This document shows, in pieces, positions 1 to 9,033 of a DNA stretch of 64,000 nucleotides (position 1 is the first letter of the stretch; the number at the start of each line of letters is the position of its first letter). This DNA is from Hymenobacter negativus (GTDB lineage: Bacteria > Bacteroidota > Bacteroidia > Cytophagales > Hymenobacteraceae): contig NZ_JAGETZ010000021.1 of NCBI RefSeq assembly GCF_017571495.1, positions 1 through 64,000 on the forward strand, in the 5' to 3' direction. Both the position numbers and the translations under genes were made by a program. Below the pieces are notes generated by a model. That model worked only from the letters and a program-made list of their open reading frames with translations, ran no database searches and was not told where the DNA came from.

Positions 1-46
1 CCGCCGAAAGGCGACAAGCCACTAGAAGCAGCGGGTCCCAAAACAG

Positions 47-107
47 CGAGAAGCCACGAAGCGGTAGCAGCACCCAAAGCTCGCTGCTACCGCTACGCGG
101 CTTCTCG
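47..107 (-). terminator. Intrinsic terminator of the M4 protease gene
   Basis: Two 25-nt arms (47-71 and 83-107) are complementary with only two mismatches around an 11-nt loop. The hairpin lies 36 bp past the stop of the minus-strand protease gene and is followed on that strand by CTGTTTTGG, a short T run. The remaining bases between 1 and 142 show no coding feature that I can support. Confidence 0.75.
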
Positions 108-142
108 TTATGAGCCAATTGGATACGCTTGTTCCCGTCCCC

Positions 143-3100
143 TTACTCCACGGTGAGGCGGGTGGCCTGGGCGCCGCTACGCACCACATACACCCCGGCG
201 GCCAGGCCGACGGGCAAATGCAGCTCAGCCTGGCCGGTGGCCCCGGCTTGGGCAGTTGCCACGGTGCGGCCCAGCGCATCGAATAAGGTAACGGCTGCAT
301 CGGGCGTGGCCCCGGTCACGAAGGCGCCGGAATGGGCTGGCTGGGGGTAGCAGCTGAGCTTCGGGGCAGGGATAGCAGCAGCTACGGACACGACGGGCGA
401 GTACATGCCCACACCACTGGCATCGACCTGACGCAGGCGGTAGTAGGTGCGCTCCAGAGGGGCCTGCGCATCGGTGAAGGCGTAGGCCTGCGGTGTGGTA
501 GTGGAACCCGTGCCCGGCAGCAGCCCGGACACCGCCGTGAACTGCTGGCCATTGGCGGAGCGCTCCACCACGAAGCCCTTGTTGTTCACTTCCTGAGCCG
601 TGTTCCACTGAGCTAGTACGCTCTGGCCCTGGCGCTGGGCGGTGAAGGCTGCCAGCTCGACGGGCAGCGAGGCCGCACCGCCACCGAGGTAGAATTCAGA
701 GAAATGGTCGGGCACGCTGGCTTCCAGGCCAAACCATGGGGCTCCGGTGAGCGTGATGGGTGCGGCGGGCGTGAGCAAACGCGACGTGCCGGAATTGTTG
801 GCTAGCTGGCAGTCCTCGTTGGTGCCGCTATACTGCGTCAGGCGCAGCTGGGTGAGGGCGGTTACGTCGTTGACGTCGCCGTCGTTGGCCGCTACGAAGG
901 TGGCAAATTCGGAGTTTGTGCCATAGAAGCGCACCAATACCGTGCGGCCCACAAACGCGTTTTGGGCCAGCAGGTGCCAGTTGCGGTCCAGGTATTCGCG
1001 GCCCCGGGCATCAACCCGCACGGGCCCCTGGTTCAGCGTAAACTCAGCCGTGACCTGCCCCAGGGCAAAACCCTGGTCGTTGATGGCGGCTACCACCTGG
1101 CCATTGGCGGCCCGCAGCCACTGCCAGGTGCCCGCACCCGTGCTGCTGATGGGCGTAGTGCTCAGGCACTGGTTTGCGGTGCCCGTGAACACACTCAGCA
1201 CGTCGAAGGCAGTAGCGGAGGTACCTGTACCACTGGGCGTATCCACGGCAATGAAGCCGGTGGTAGCTGTGCCGGGCACGGTGGCCGTAATGCTCGTAGC
1301 GGAGTTGACGGTAAAGCTGGCCGCGGTGGTGCCGTTGAAACGCACAGCGGTGGCGCCCGTGAAGCCCGTGCCCGTGAGCACTACCGCTGTGCCCGCCAGC
1401 CCTATACCGGGCGTGAAGGCAACAATGGTCGGCAAGGACGGCAGCACGGAAAAGGCCGTAGGCGAAGTACCCGTGCCCACTGGCGTTGCCACCGTGATAT
1501 AGCCCGTGCTGGCCCCAACCGGCACCGTCGTGCTGATGCTGGTAGCGGAGTTGAGTGTAAACGCCGCCGCGGTGCCGTTGAATTTCACTGCCGTAGCCCC
1601 CGTGAAGTTAGTGCCCACCAGGCTGACCGCGGTACCCACTGGCCCGCTGCCCGGCGTGAAACTGGTGATGGCGGGCCCGTTGGCACAGCTCACGCTGAGC
1701 GTGAAATTGCCAACGTCAGCGGCCAGGTAACCCGAAACGTAGATGTAGTAAACCGTGCCCAGTACCGAAGGAAAGGTGACAATGCTGGCGCTTCCCGGGC
1801 CACAGCCGTCGTCGTTGCCGCTCACGCAGGTGTAGGCCCCGCAAGTACCCGTGTACACAGCCATCAGTCCATCGTAGCTAGCATTGGTACAGGTATTTAC
1901 CGTCACATTGCCGCCCACTCCCACAAACCGATAGAACACGCCAACCGTGCTGCTGGTAAACGGAGCCCCGCCACAAGTGGCGCTTGGGTCGCCGGTATTG
2001 GTAGCACCCAGGGTGCTGCCGGTTACGGAGCTGCCACAGGTCACCGTGATGGCATTGGCACAGAAGTCATTGGGCGGGGAAACAAAAAAGTCCGTGAGGC
2101 TCAGGCAGGTAGTTACGGGTGTGGTCACGGTGATGGGACCGGAAGTGGCCCCTGCCGGCACGGTGGCCGTAATACTGGTGGCGCTGACCACGTTGAATGT
2201 GGTGGCCGGCGTCCCGTTAAAGCCGACCCCGGTTGCCCCGCTGAAGTTGGTGCCCGTGATGGTAATGGAGGCCCCCACCGGGCCATTGGCGGGCGTGAAG
2301 GAGGTGATGCTGGGGCCGCCGGGAATCCCCGTCACCCCAAACATGCGCGGGGAAGTGGCCGGGCCCAGTGGTGTAGTGAGCGTAATAAACCCTGAACCGG
2401 CCCCTGCTGGCACCGTAGCCCAGATTTCAGTGCTAGAAGCAACTGTAAACGAGGCTGCCGTGCCATTAAAGGCCACGCCCGTGGTGCCCGTGAAGCCCTG
2501 CCCGTAGATGGTAACCACCGTACCGATTGGTCCCTGCGTGGGCGTGAAAGAATTAAAGGCCAGGGCAGCGGTAACGGTAAAATCGACGGGCCCGGTGGCC
2601 GTGCCATCCGGCGTGCGCACCGTGAGAGGGCCCGTGGTAGCCCCCAGCGGCACCTGCGCCGTGACGGTGGTGGCATTCAGTACCGTGTAAGAGGTGGCAT
2701 ACAGGCCGTTGAACTTCACGTTCAGGGCCGCGCCTAAGGTAGTGCCGGTGATGGTGACCGTGGTTCCTCCCGGACCATTGAGGGGAGTGAATGATGTGAT
2801 GGCCGGCAGCACCGTGAACGTGATGCTGGCCGAGCCGTTGGGCGTGGTCACGGTGAGCGCGCCCGACCCAGCCCCTACCGGCACAAACGTGGTAATGGTG
2901 GTGGCATTCAGCACGGTAAACACGGCGGCGGCACCATTAAAAGACAGTGCGGTAGCCCCCGTAAAGTTGGTTCCTGTGAGCGTAACGGCCCCGCCCTGCA
3001 CCGCGCCACCCGCCGGCGCGAAGCTGGTGATGGTGGGAGCCGGCCCGGGCGTGAGCACGGTAAAATTGCCGGCCGTGGTGACGCTACCGGTGGCCGTGGT

Positions 3101-5020
3101 GAGTGTGATGGTGCCGGTAGTGGCCCCGGCGGGCACTTTCACCGTCACGCTGGTGAGGGATGTGTAAGTGGCCGCCACGGCATCGGTGCCGTTGAACTGC
3201 ACCCGATAGGTGCTGCCCAGGTTGGTACCCGTAATCACAACGTTGGCCCCTACCAGGCCATTGGCCGGCGAGAAGTTGCTGATGGTGGGTGCATTTTCGG
3301 TTTGCTCCACTCCTACTGCCCGCCAGGCTTTGGCCACGGCTTCCACCTGGGTCGAGCCGAGGCCAAACAAATCGACGGCGGCTTGCAGGGTGGCCTGACG
3401 AGCGGCCGAGTAATTCGAATTGGCGGTGAGGTAAAACCGCTCAGCCCGGTACACAATGCGGGCCGCGCTGCCAATGGTAATGCCTGTCACGTTGTAGGCT
3501 TTGTTGTTGTCGTTGGTGCCCGAGCCGCCCACGCTCAGCAGGTAAAACCAGTAGTTCAGCACGCCAGAGTTTGTGTGGACCCCGCCGTTGTCGGCGGTAC
3601 CGTTGTACCAGCTGGTTCCTTTATAGGTATCGGGCTGGCCGAAGGCATTGGGGTTGCTCATGGAGCGCAACGCCGCGTGCAGCTTGTCAATATCTTCCCC
3701 GATGAGCCAAATCTGCTTGGTCGGGTCGAGATGGTTTTCGACGCAGGCGCCCCAGATATCGGACAGCCCCTCATTGAGTGCCCCCGACTCGCTGTTGTAC
3801 AATAGGTTGGCAGTGCTGCTGCACACGGCATGGCCGATTTCGTGGCCGCACACATCCACCGCCGTGAGGGGTCGAAAATGCGAGGCACCGTCGCCGTACG
3901 ACATCACCGCGCCATTCCAGAAAGCGTTTTCCAGGCCCACACCGTCGCCCGGCGTGTCGTCGAAATGCACGTAGCTCGTGAGGATGGTGCCCTTGTCGTC
4001 GAAGGAATCGCGGCCGTGCACGGTGGTCCAGTAGTCCTGCGTGGCCTGCGCGCCAATGTGAGCATCAAGGGCCGCATTATCAAAATTTGCGTTGTTGTAT
4101 TCGGCCGCCGTCCAGTTGTTGTCGTTATCGACAAAATCAACGGCCGCTCCGTAGTTGTCCGATTTCAGCGCGTTAAGCGTCACCACGCCCTTGCCGTGCA
4201 CGGATTCGCGCAGGCGGAAGCCGCTGCCGGTCTGGTCGGCAAAGATGGGGCGTTGGCCCAGGTAGCGCGTGGTGCCCGTGCCGGTCACGTTCAGGTGCTT
4301 GATGACGGCATCGCGTAGCACCACCTGCCCGGAACGGGCATCTACGTAAACCAGCTCGCGGCTCAGGGGCGCGTGGGCGTAGATGTTGAACTTCCAGGCC
4401 AGTACCAGCGGCCGGGCGACTTCGGGCTGGCGAAAGTCGCCCACCACCACCAGCTCTCCTTTGGGCTGGTAGGTGGCCAGTGGATTAGCAGTAAGGGCTT
4501 TGAGGGCCCGCTCCTCGGCGGGCAGCTGCCACTGGTACACGCGGGCTCCCACGGCTTGCAGTGCATGCTGCAACGCAGCGGCTTCGGTAAGGGCTGGCTG
4601 CACGGGGGGCATGGCGGCCGCCCGCTCCAACTCCCCGCTCAGCACCTCAATGCGGCCGGCGCGGGCATGCAGGCTCACCACGCCGTGTTCTACTTTCACG
4701 CCCTGGTAGTACTGCTGAAACCGCTCGTGCACGCCACCTTCTGCGTCGGTTTCGGTGCGAAGCAGGCGCAGGTCGTCGGCGGTGGTCAGGGCTAGCTCGC
4801 GGCGCAGCACCGGTTGGGCCTGGCTGAGGGCGGGCCGGTCGGGCAGGGCCTGGAGCAAAGTGGTGCCGGCCAGCGGCTGGGCCCGGGCTGCCACCTGCAC
4901 CTGGGCATGCGCCACGGGCAAGCCCAGGCCTCCCATCAGCAAAGGCAAGAACAGGGCGCGGCGACCAGCTTCCCGGGCTTTGCGAAATGCAGCGAAAATT
5001 GCCTGGTAGAGTAATGTCAT
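143..5020 (-). CDS. Secreted M4 (thermolysin-type) metalloprotease with IPT repeats and T9SS tail
   Basis: This is a 1625-aa secreted zinc endopeptidase. A signal peptide ends near AHA (about residue 40). An FTP/PepSY-type propeptide follows to about residue 240, then the M4 catalytic domain. The zinc motif HEIGH is at 393-397 and the third ligand is E417 in NEGLSD, which is exactly the thermolysin spacing. DNGGVHTNSG supplies the second catalytic His. From about 580 there are seven IPT/TIG repeats (ITSFTP..GP.GT.VTITGTNF), interrupted at about 981-1112 by a Cys-rich PPC-like domain. A 180-residue module shared with two other proteins here (about 1273-1452), an Fn3-like domain and a type A T9SS sorting domain (1545-1625) complete it. 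All catalytic residues are present, so an active surface or secreted protease is likely. The sorting domain begins CYPQPAH rather than the usual YPNPA. The gene is monocistronic, with its own terminator. Confidence 0.93.
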   Translation of the reverse strand: MTLLYQAIFAAFRKAREAGRRALFLPLLMGGLGLPVAHAQVQVAARAQPLAGTTLLQALPDRPALSQAQPVLRRELALTTADDLRLLRTETDAEGGVHERFQQYYQGVKVEHGVVSLHARAGRIEVLSGELERAAAMPPVQPALTEAAALQHALQAVGARVYQWQLPAEERALKALTANPLATYQPKGELVVVGDFRQPEVARPLVLAWKFNIYAHAPLSRELVYVDARSGQVVLRDAVIKHLNVTGTGTTRYLGQRPIFADQTGSGFRLRESVHGKGVVTLNALKSDNYGAAVDFVDNDNNWTAAEYNNANFDNAALDAHIGAQATQDYWTTVHGRDSFDDKGTILTSYVHFDDTPGDGVGLENAFWNGAVMSYGDGASHFRPLTAVDVCGHEIGHAVCSSTANLLYNSESGALNEGLSDIWGACVENHLDPTKQIWLIGEDIDKLHAALRSMSNPNAFGQPDTYKGTSWYNGTADNGGVHTNSGVLNYWFYLLSVGGSGTNDNNKAYNVTGITIGSAARIVYRAERFYLTANSNYSAARQATLQAAVDLFGLGSTQVEAVAKAWRAVGVEQTENAPTISNFSPANGLVGANVVITGTNLGSTYRVQFNGTDAVAATYTSLTSVTVKVPAGATTGTITLTTATGSVTTAGNFTVLTPGPAPTITSFAPAGGAVQGGAVTLTGTNFTGATALSFNGAAAVFTVLNATTITTFVPVGAGSGALTVTTPNGSASITFTVLPAITSFTPLNGPGGTTVTITGTTLGAALNVKFNGLYATSYTVLNATTVTAQVPLGATTGPLTVRTPDGTATGPVDFTVTAALAFNSFTPTQGPIGTVVTIYGQGFTGTTGVAFNGTAASFTVASSTEIWATVPAGAGSGFITLTTPLGPATSPRMFGVTGIPGGPSITSFTPANGPVGASITITGTNFSGATGVGFNGTPATTFNVVSATSITATVPAGATSGPITVTTPVTTCLSLTDFFVSPPNDFCANAITVTCGSSVTGSTLGATNTGDPSATCGGAPFTSSTVGVFYRFVGVGGNVTVNTCTNASYDGLMAVYTGTCGAYTCVSGNDDGCGPGSASIVTFPSVLGTVYYIYVSGYLAADVGNFTLSVSCANGPAITSFTPGSGPVGTAVSLVGTNFTGATAVKFNGTAAAFTLNSATSISTTVPVGASTGYITVATPVGTGTSPTAFSVLPSLPTIVAFTPGIGLAGTAVVLTGTGFTGATAVRFNGTTAASFTVNSATSITATVPGTATTGFIAVDTPSGTGTSATAFDVLSVFTGTANQCLSTTPISSTGAGTWQWLRAANGQVVAAINDQGFALGQVTAEFTLNQGPVRVDARGREYLDRNWHLLAQNAFVGRTVLVRFYGTNSEFATFVAANDGDVNDVTALTQLRLTQYSGTNEDCQLANNSGTSRLLTPAAPITLTGAPWFGLEASVPDHFSEFYLGGGAASLPVELAAFTAQRQGQSVLAQWNTAQEVNNKGFVVERSANGQQFTAVSGLLPGTGSTTTPQAYAFTDAQAPLERTYYRLRQVDASGVGMYSPVVSVAAAIPAPKLSCYPQPAHSGAFVTGATPDAAVTLFDALGRTVATAQAGATGQAELHLPVGLAAGVYVVRSGAQATRLTVE

Positions 5021-5316
5021 AAAGTGAACGGTTATTTGTTTGCAGAAAAAGTGGCGGCGCTTTAATGGACGTAGGCAGTTGGGCTGAACAATTATTTTTT
5101 ACCGACTTAACAAGCCACGGCCATTCTAAAAGACCAGCAATATCAAAGCACCGAATAAATAAACCTAACTCAAAATAAAATTCAAATTAACCTATATTAT
5201 CAATACTTCCTTGCTTTCCGCTCGGCATGGGCAAAACAGGCACTGAAGTGCGCAAGAATCGGGTGTCGAGCCGGCCCGGCAAGCCCGAGATTTGCATCTC
5301 AATAACAAACAAGACC
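5021..5316. other. AT-rich divergent intergenic region
   Basis: This 296-bp spacer separates the divergent protease and ada-like genes. It is clearly AT-richer than the flanking genes (runs such as TTATTTTTTACC and AAAATAAAATTC), as expected for two back-to-back promoters. It does not contain the palindrome found upstream of the other surface-protein genes. An in-frame ATG at 5227 could extend the plus-strand gene, but the extension is not domain-like. Confidence 0.6.
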
Positions 5317-6156
5317 ATGACTGACTACCAACGCATTGCAGCGGCCCTCACTTACGCGAGCACACATTTTCAGGCCCAGCCAAACCTGGAAGAAATGGCG
5401 GCCCAGGCCCACTGGAGCCCGTTCCACTTCCAGCGCAAGTTCCAGGAATGGGCCGGGGTGTCGCCCAAGAAGTTTCTGCAGTTCCTCAGCCTGGACCATG
5501 CCAAGCAGCGGCTGCGCCAGCACGCCTCGGTGGCCGAAGCAGCGGATGAAGCGGGCCTCTCCGGCACCAGCCGCCTGCACGATTTATTCGTAACCCTGGA
5601 AGCCATGACGCCCGGCGAGTACCGGCACGGCGGGGCCGCGCTGGTCATTGACTATAGCTTTGGCCATAGCCCCTTCGGGCCCTACCTGGTGGCTTCCACC
5701 GCCAAAGGAATCTGCAAGCTGGTGTTTGTGGAAGAGGAGGCGCAGGCCTTGGCCGAGCTGCGCCAGGAATGGCCCAACGCCACCTTCACGGCCAGCGAAA
5801 ATGCGGTTCATGGCCAGGTAGCACGCTTTTTTGCCCGCGACTTCTCCCCCACCGACCGGCTGCACCTGCATCTGAAAGGCACCGCGTTTCAACTCAAAAT
5901 ATGGGAGTCGCTGCTGCGCATTCCAGAGGGCGAACTGCGCACCTACTCGCAGCTGGCCGCAGCGGCTGAAAACGGCGCAGCGGTGCGAGCGGCCGGCACC
6001 GCCATCGGAGCCAACCCGGTGGGCTACCTCATTCCCTGCCACCGCGTTATCCGCCAGACCGGCGAATTTGGGCAGTACCGCTGGGGCGCCCAGCGCAAGG
6101 CCGCGCTGCTGGGCTGGGAAGCCGCCCGTACGGAACAGCCGCAGCCTGCGTGGTAA
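5317..6156 (+). CDS. AraC-type regulator fused to O6-alkylguanine-DNA methyltransferase (Ada-like)
   Basis: The 279-aa protein fuses an N-terminal AraC-type double helix-turn-helix (about residues 10-110, with NLEEMAAQAHWSPFHFQRKF and a GVSPKKFLQ hinge) to a C-terminal methylated-DNA cysteine methyltransferase (about 115-275). The active-site motif is GYLIPCHRVIR, whose Cys accepts the alkyl group from O6-methylguanine in a suicide reaction. The N-terminal zinc Cys domain of E. coli Ada, which reads phosphotriesters, is absent, so the inducing signal must differ. I chose the ATG at 5317 because the domain starts immediately after it; an upstream ATG at 5227 adds 30 residues of low-complexity sequence. 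The gene converges on the next one with a 52-bp gap. Confidence 0.9.
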   Translation: MTDYQRIAAALTYASTHFQAQPNLEEMAAQAHWSPFHFQRKFQEWAGVSPKKFLQFLSLDHAKQRLRQHASVAEAADEAGLSGTSRLHDLFVTLEAMTPGEYRHGGAALVIDYSFGHSPFGPYLVASTAKGICKLVFVEEEAQALAELRQEWPNATFTASENAVHGQVARFFARDFSPTDRLHLHLKGTAFQLKIWESLLRIPEGELRTYSQLAAAAENGAAVRAAGTAIGANPVGYLIPCHRVIRQTGEFGQYRWGAQRKAALLGWEAARTEQPQPAW

Positions 6157-6208
6157 CCGCCCGCTGGCAAGCAATGCCCCCGCAGATTTTGGACATTTCT
6201 CATCGAAA

Positions 6209-7474
6209 TCAATCCGCCGGAGGCAGCGCCTGCATCCGCACCGCTCGCGGGTTTAGCGTGTCGACGTAGAAGCGCAGGCGGGTGAAGCCGCTGATGACCG
6301 AATAAGGCTGTTCGTGCGGGCGCTGCGGCAACCGGAACTTCGGCAGCCGCTTGAGCGGCAGCTCGAACAGGGCCTCCGGGTGGGCTTTGGGCACTACCAC
6401 GAGTTTGTGGCCAGCTTCCACGAAGAGGTATACGCCGGCGGCCCGCGCCCAGGCGCGGGCCAGGTCACTCGCCAGCTCGTAGTCGGGCACGAAGCGGAAC
6501 TGGCGCAGCACGCGGCCGCTGGTGCTCAGTATCTGGGCCGTGGGCAGGCGGCGCTGGGCAGGGGTGGTCACGAAGTCGTAATCCGACATCGGAGCCGTCA
6601 CGTCGGGGCCGTCCTCGGCGGCATCCAGCGAACCCGGCGTAGTGGAGCGTTCTACGTAGTCGCCATACTCATGCACCACCAGCAGTGTAGTGTCGTTGAG
6701 AAAGCGGGCCGCCCGCAGCTGTGCATGGGGTTTGAGGAGCGAAAGCGGCGGCTGACTGGCGCGCAACACCTCGGTGCAGGTGAGCACTGCCCGGCCGGAG
6801 GGTGAGATGCGCGGGTCGCAATCGGGTGCATCCGAATACGCTGGGCCGCCCGGCGAGATGCCCTGCACCCGGCCCTGCCGGTCGAGCAGCAGGGTGGCTT
6901 GGTGGCCCACGTCGCTAAACGGGATGCCGATGTAACATCCGAACACCAATGCATCGAGGGCGGTGCTATAGCCCAGGTAGCTGGGTGGTGGCATGTTCGT
7001 TACTGTCACGATATCGCGGGGCGCGGCCTTATAGAAATCCGGCTTGTGCAGTTGCCTTCGAAAAATCGTCTTTCGCCCCACCGAGTCGCGTAGCGTAAAC
7101 GTGTAGGTTTCGGCATAGCCCCGCACCACGCCCGCACGCCGGGCCGAGTCGCTGGGTACGGCGAAGGCACCACCCACACTGCCGGCTGGAGCGAAATCAA
7201 TCGGCTTGGTTGAATCGGTTTCGACGCGCACTGAGAGTCGGTAGTGCCGGGAGCCAACCAAAATGAGCGAGTCGCGCGGGCCGGGCTCACGATTGTAGGC
7301 ACGGGTCAGGTCGGCAGTGTCGGCCGTTGGCAGCACATTTGGAGCTGCGGCGGGCAGTGTGGGTGGTTGCGCCGAATCCGGCTGTTCGGCCGGGTGCGAA
7401 GCGCGGCGCGTTTCACAGGCTGTTAATAGCAGAAACAGGCTCAGAACGAGCAGGAAACATTTCGGAGATTTCAT
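6209..7474 (-). CDS. Uncharacterised lipoprotein
   Basis: This is a 421-aa exported protein of unknown function. The start at MKSPKCFLLVLSLFLLLTAC gives a clean lipoprotein signal with lipobox LTAC at about residues 17-20, then a Pro/Ala-rich linker. A start eight codons upstream is possible but lengthens the n-region without need. The body has beta-rich segments with no catalytic motif I recognise: YRLSVRVETDS, TYTFTLRDSVGRK, LLLDRQGRVQGISPGG. The last phrase and STSGRVLRQFRFVPDYEL suggest beta-propeller-like repeats, but weakly. It is separated from the upstream gene by a strong terminator, so it has its own promoter. Confidence 0.75.
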   Translation of the reverse strand: MKSPKCFLLVLSLFLLLTACETRRASHPAEQPDSAQPPTLPAAAPNVLPTADTADLTRAYNREPGPRDSLILVGSRHYRLSVRVETDSTKPIDFAPAGSVGGAFAVPSDSARRAGVVRGYAETYTFTLRDSVGRKTIFRRQLHKPDFYKAAPRDIVTVTNMPPPSYLGYSTALDALVFGCYIGIPFSDVGHQATLLLDRQGRVQGISPGGPAYSDAPDCDPRISPSGRAVLTCTEVLRASQPPLSLLKPHAQLRAARFLNDTTLLVVHEYGDYVERSTTPGSLDAAEDGPDVTAPMSDYDFVTTPAQRRLPTAQILSTSGRVLRQFRFVPDYELASDLARAWARAAGVYLFVEAGHKLVVVPKAHPEALFELPLKRLPKFRLPQRPHEQPYSVISGFTRLRFYVDTLNPRAVRMQALPPAD

Positions 7475-7507
7475 GCGGAGCTGGAAAATCAGCTGCAATA
7501 AAACACG

Positions 7508-7539
7508 AACAGCCGCCTGGCCATTGCCAGGCGGCTGTT
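7508..7539 (-). terminator. Intrinsic terminator
   Basis: A perfect 13-bp stem (7508-7520 with 7527-7539, AACAGCCGCCTGG) encloses a 6-nt loop. On the minus strand the sequence after the hairpin is CGTGTTTTATT, giving a T tract. It lies 39 bp past the stop of the T9SS cargo gene that ends at 7579 and would end the 11055-to-7579 transcript. Confidence 0.85.
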
Positions 7540-7578
7540 ATTAAACTTGAGTAGAGACCAGAAACCTGCGCCCCTCCT

Positions 7579-9012
7579 CTATTCCACCACCAGGCGAAGG
7601 GTCTGGTTGCCACCACGCACTGCGTACACACCAGTGGCCACGCCCACAGGCAAGGCTAGGCGGGCCGTACCATCGGCCTCGGCAGTGGCCTGGATTACCA
7701 CGCGGCCCAGGGCGTCGAATACTCGCACCACCGTGCCAGGTATTGCACCCGTAAGCGTAGCCGGGCCGCCGTGGGTCGGGTTGGGAAACAGGACCAATGT
7801 GGCAGGTCCGCCCAGCGTCACCACCCGCACCGGCGAGTAGCCGAACGTACCATCCAGGTCCACCTGACGCAGGCGGTAGTAAAGCACGGGCGCGTCGGCC
7901 GGCAGTTTCATGTCCAACAGGGTATAATCATGATGGGTAGTGGCGCTTCCGGCGCCCGCCACTGTACCGATGCCCGCAAACGTGCGGCCATCCAGGCTGC
8001 GCTCGACGGTGAAACTGGCGTTGTTAAGCTCTGTGGCGGTGGCCCAGCGCAGGCGCACGGCGGCCGGGCCCTCGGCCTGGGCCGTAAAATCCACCAGCGT
8101 CACGGGCAGCGGCGCATCAGCAGTGCCGACGGTGAAGAAGGAGAAGCTGGTAGTGGCCGGCACCGTGCCAGTGGCGGTGCGGGTGGCAGCCGCGTTCTGC
8201 GAAGCACTGATGCGGGCCCACCCGGCACCCGCCACCGGAGCGGCCGCGCGCGCCCACACCTGAGTACCGGCGAAGGTGGTGAGGCCCCGGTCGTTGGCCG
8301 ACAGCCAGGTGAGCTGCACCGCGGCGTTGGTGAGCGGGGCCGAAGTGCGCCAGATTTGGTCGATGCCCGCGTGAGTGCTACTGGCGTTGGTGCCGTAGCT
8401 GAGCTGGGCGGTGTTGAGGCCGGCCGTGCGGGTCACGGTCAGGTTGGCGAGGGCCGCGGCCGGGGTGATGGCGAGGCCGTTGGGAAAAGTGGTGGCCGCG
8501 GCGGCCGGCACGGAAGTTTTCACGGCGGCCAGGTTGCCGGCCACGTAGCGGGTGCTGCTCTCGCCGGTGAGCGTGGCACCGTTCAGCAGCCGCAGGGTAG
8601 CCGAAGCGTGGGTGGTGACCGTGCCGCTGGTGAGCGTGAGCACTCCGGCTACGTCGGCGTTGCTGTTGGCGGGCAGGGTCACGCCGCCGCTGGTGTTGTT
8701 CACCGTGAGGTTGGCCAGCCCAGCCCCCTTCAGGTCGAGCTGCTGGGCGGCGGTGCCATTGAGGGTGACGGTGCTGGCGCTGCCGGGCGTGAGGGTGGCG
8801 CCGCTGGCGTTCAGCAGATTGCTACCCACGTAGAGCTGATTGGCGCCACTGCTCAGGTCGAGCGTGCCGCTGCTGTTGCTGAGCGAGCCGCCGACTGACA
8901 GCACGGCCCCGCCCGTGAGGGTTAGGGTGGCGCCGTTGTTGAGGAGGTCCTGGGCGAGGGCGGGCGCGGCTGGCAACAGCGTGCCGGCCAGCAGGATTAG
9001 GAGTTTTCGCAT
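7579..9012 (-). CDS. T9SS-sorted secreted protein with beta-strand repeat body
   Basis: The 477-aa protein has a signal peptide (MRKLLILLAG...APALA, cut near residue 20). A repetitive body follows, rich in short Gly/Ser/Asn/Thr/Leu strands (GATLTLTGGAVLSVGGSL, SGTLDLSSGANQLYVG), typical of a beta-solenoid. Then comes an Fn3-like segment (LPVTLVDFTAQ...NNASFTVERSLDGRTF...YYRLRQVDLDGTFGYSPVRVV, about 305-395) and a type A T9SS sorting domain (VLFPNPTHGG to the end). The Fn3-plus-tail unit closely matches those of the other three T9SS proteins here. The start is 21 bp after the stop of the fibre-like gene, so the two are probably co-transcribed. The molecular role is unknown; a surface structural or adhesive role is inferred. 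Confidence 0.88.
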   Translation of the reverse strand: MRKLLILLAGTLLPAAPALAQDLLNNGATLTLTGGAVLSVGGSLSNSSGTLDLSSGANQLYVGSNLLNASGATLTPGSASTVTLNGTAAQQLDLKGAGLANLTVNNTSGGVTLPANSNADVAGVLTLTSGTVTTHASATLRLLNGATLTGESSTRYVAGNLAAVKTSVPAAAATTFPNGLAITPAAALANLTVTRTAGLNTAQLSYGTNASSTHAGIDQIWRTSAPLTNAAVQLTWLSANDRGLTTFAGTQVWARAAAPVAGAGWARISASQNAAATRTATGTVPATTSFSFFTVGTADAPLPVTLVDFTAQAEGPAAVRLRWATATELNNASFTVERSLDGRTFAGIGTVAGAGSATTHHDYTLLDMKLPADAPVLYYRLRQVDLDGTFGYSPVRVVTLGGPATLVLFPNPTHGGPATLTGAIPGTVVRVFDALGRVVIQATAEADGTARLALPVGVATGVYAVRGGNQTLRLVVE

Positions 9013-9033
9013 GAGCCTTTGAAAAGCCAGCGC

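Noticed and set aside
962..2395. Long plus-strand open frames opposite the surface-protein genes (also 12047-13477, 13856-15433 and 16835-18133)
   Set aside because: They are antisense to clear domain-rich genes and have biased Arg/Gly/His composition. They arise because GC-rich minus-strand coding leaves the opposite strand free of stops.
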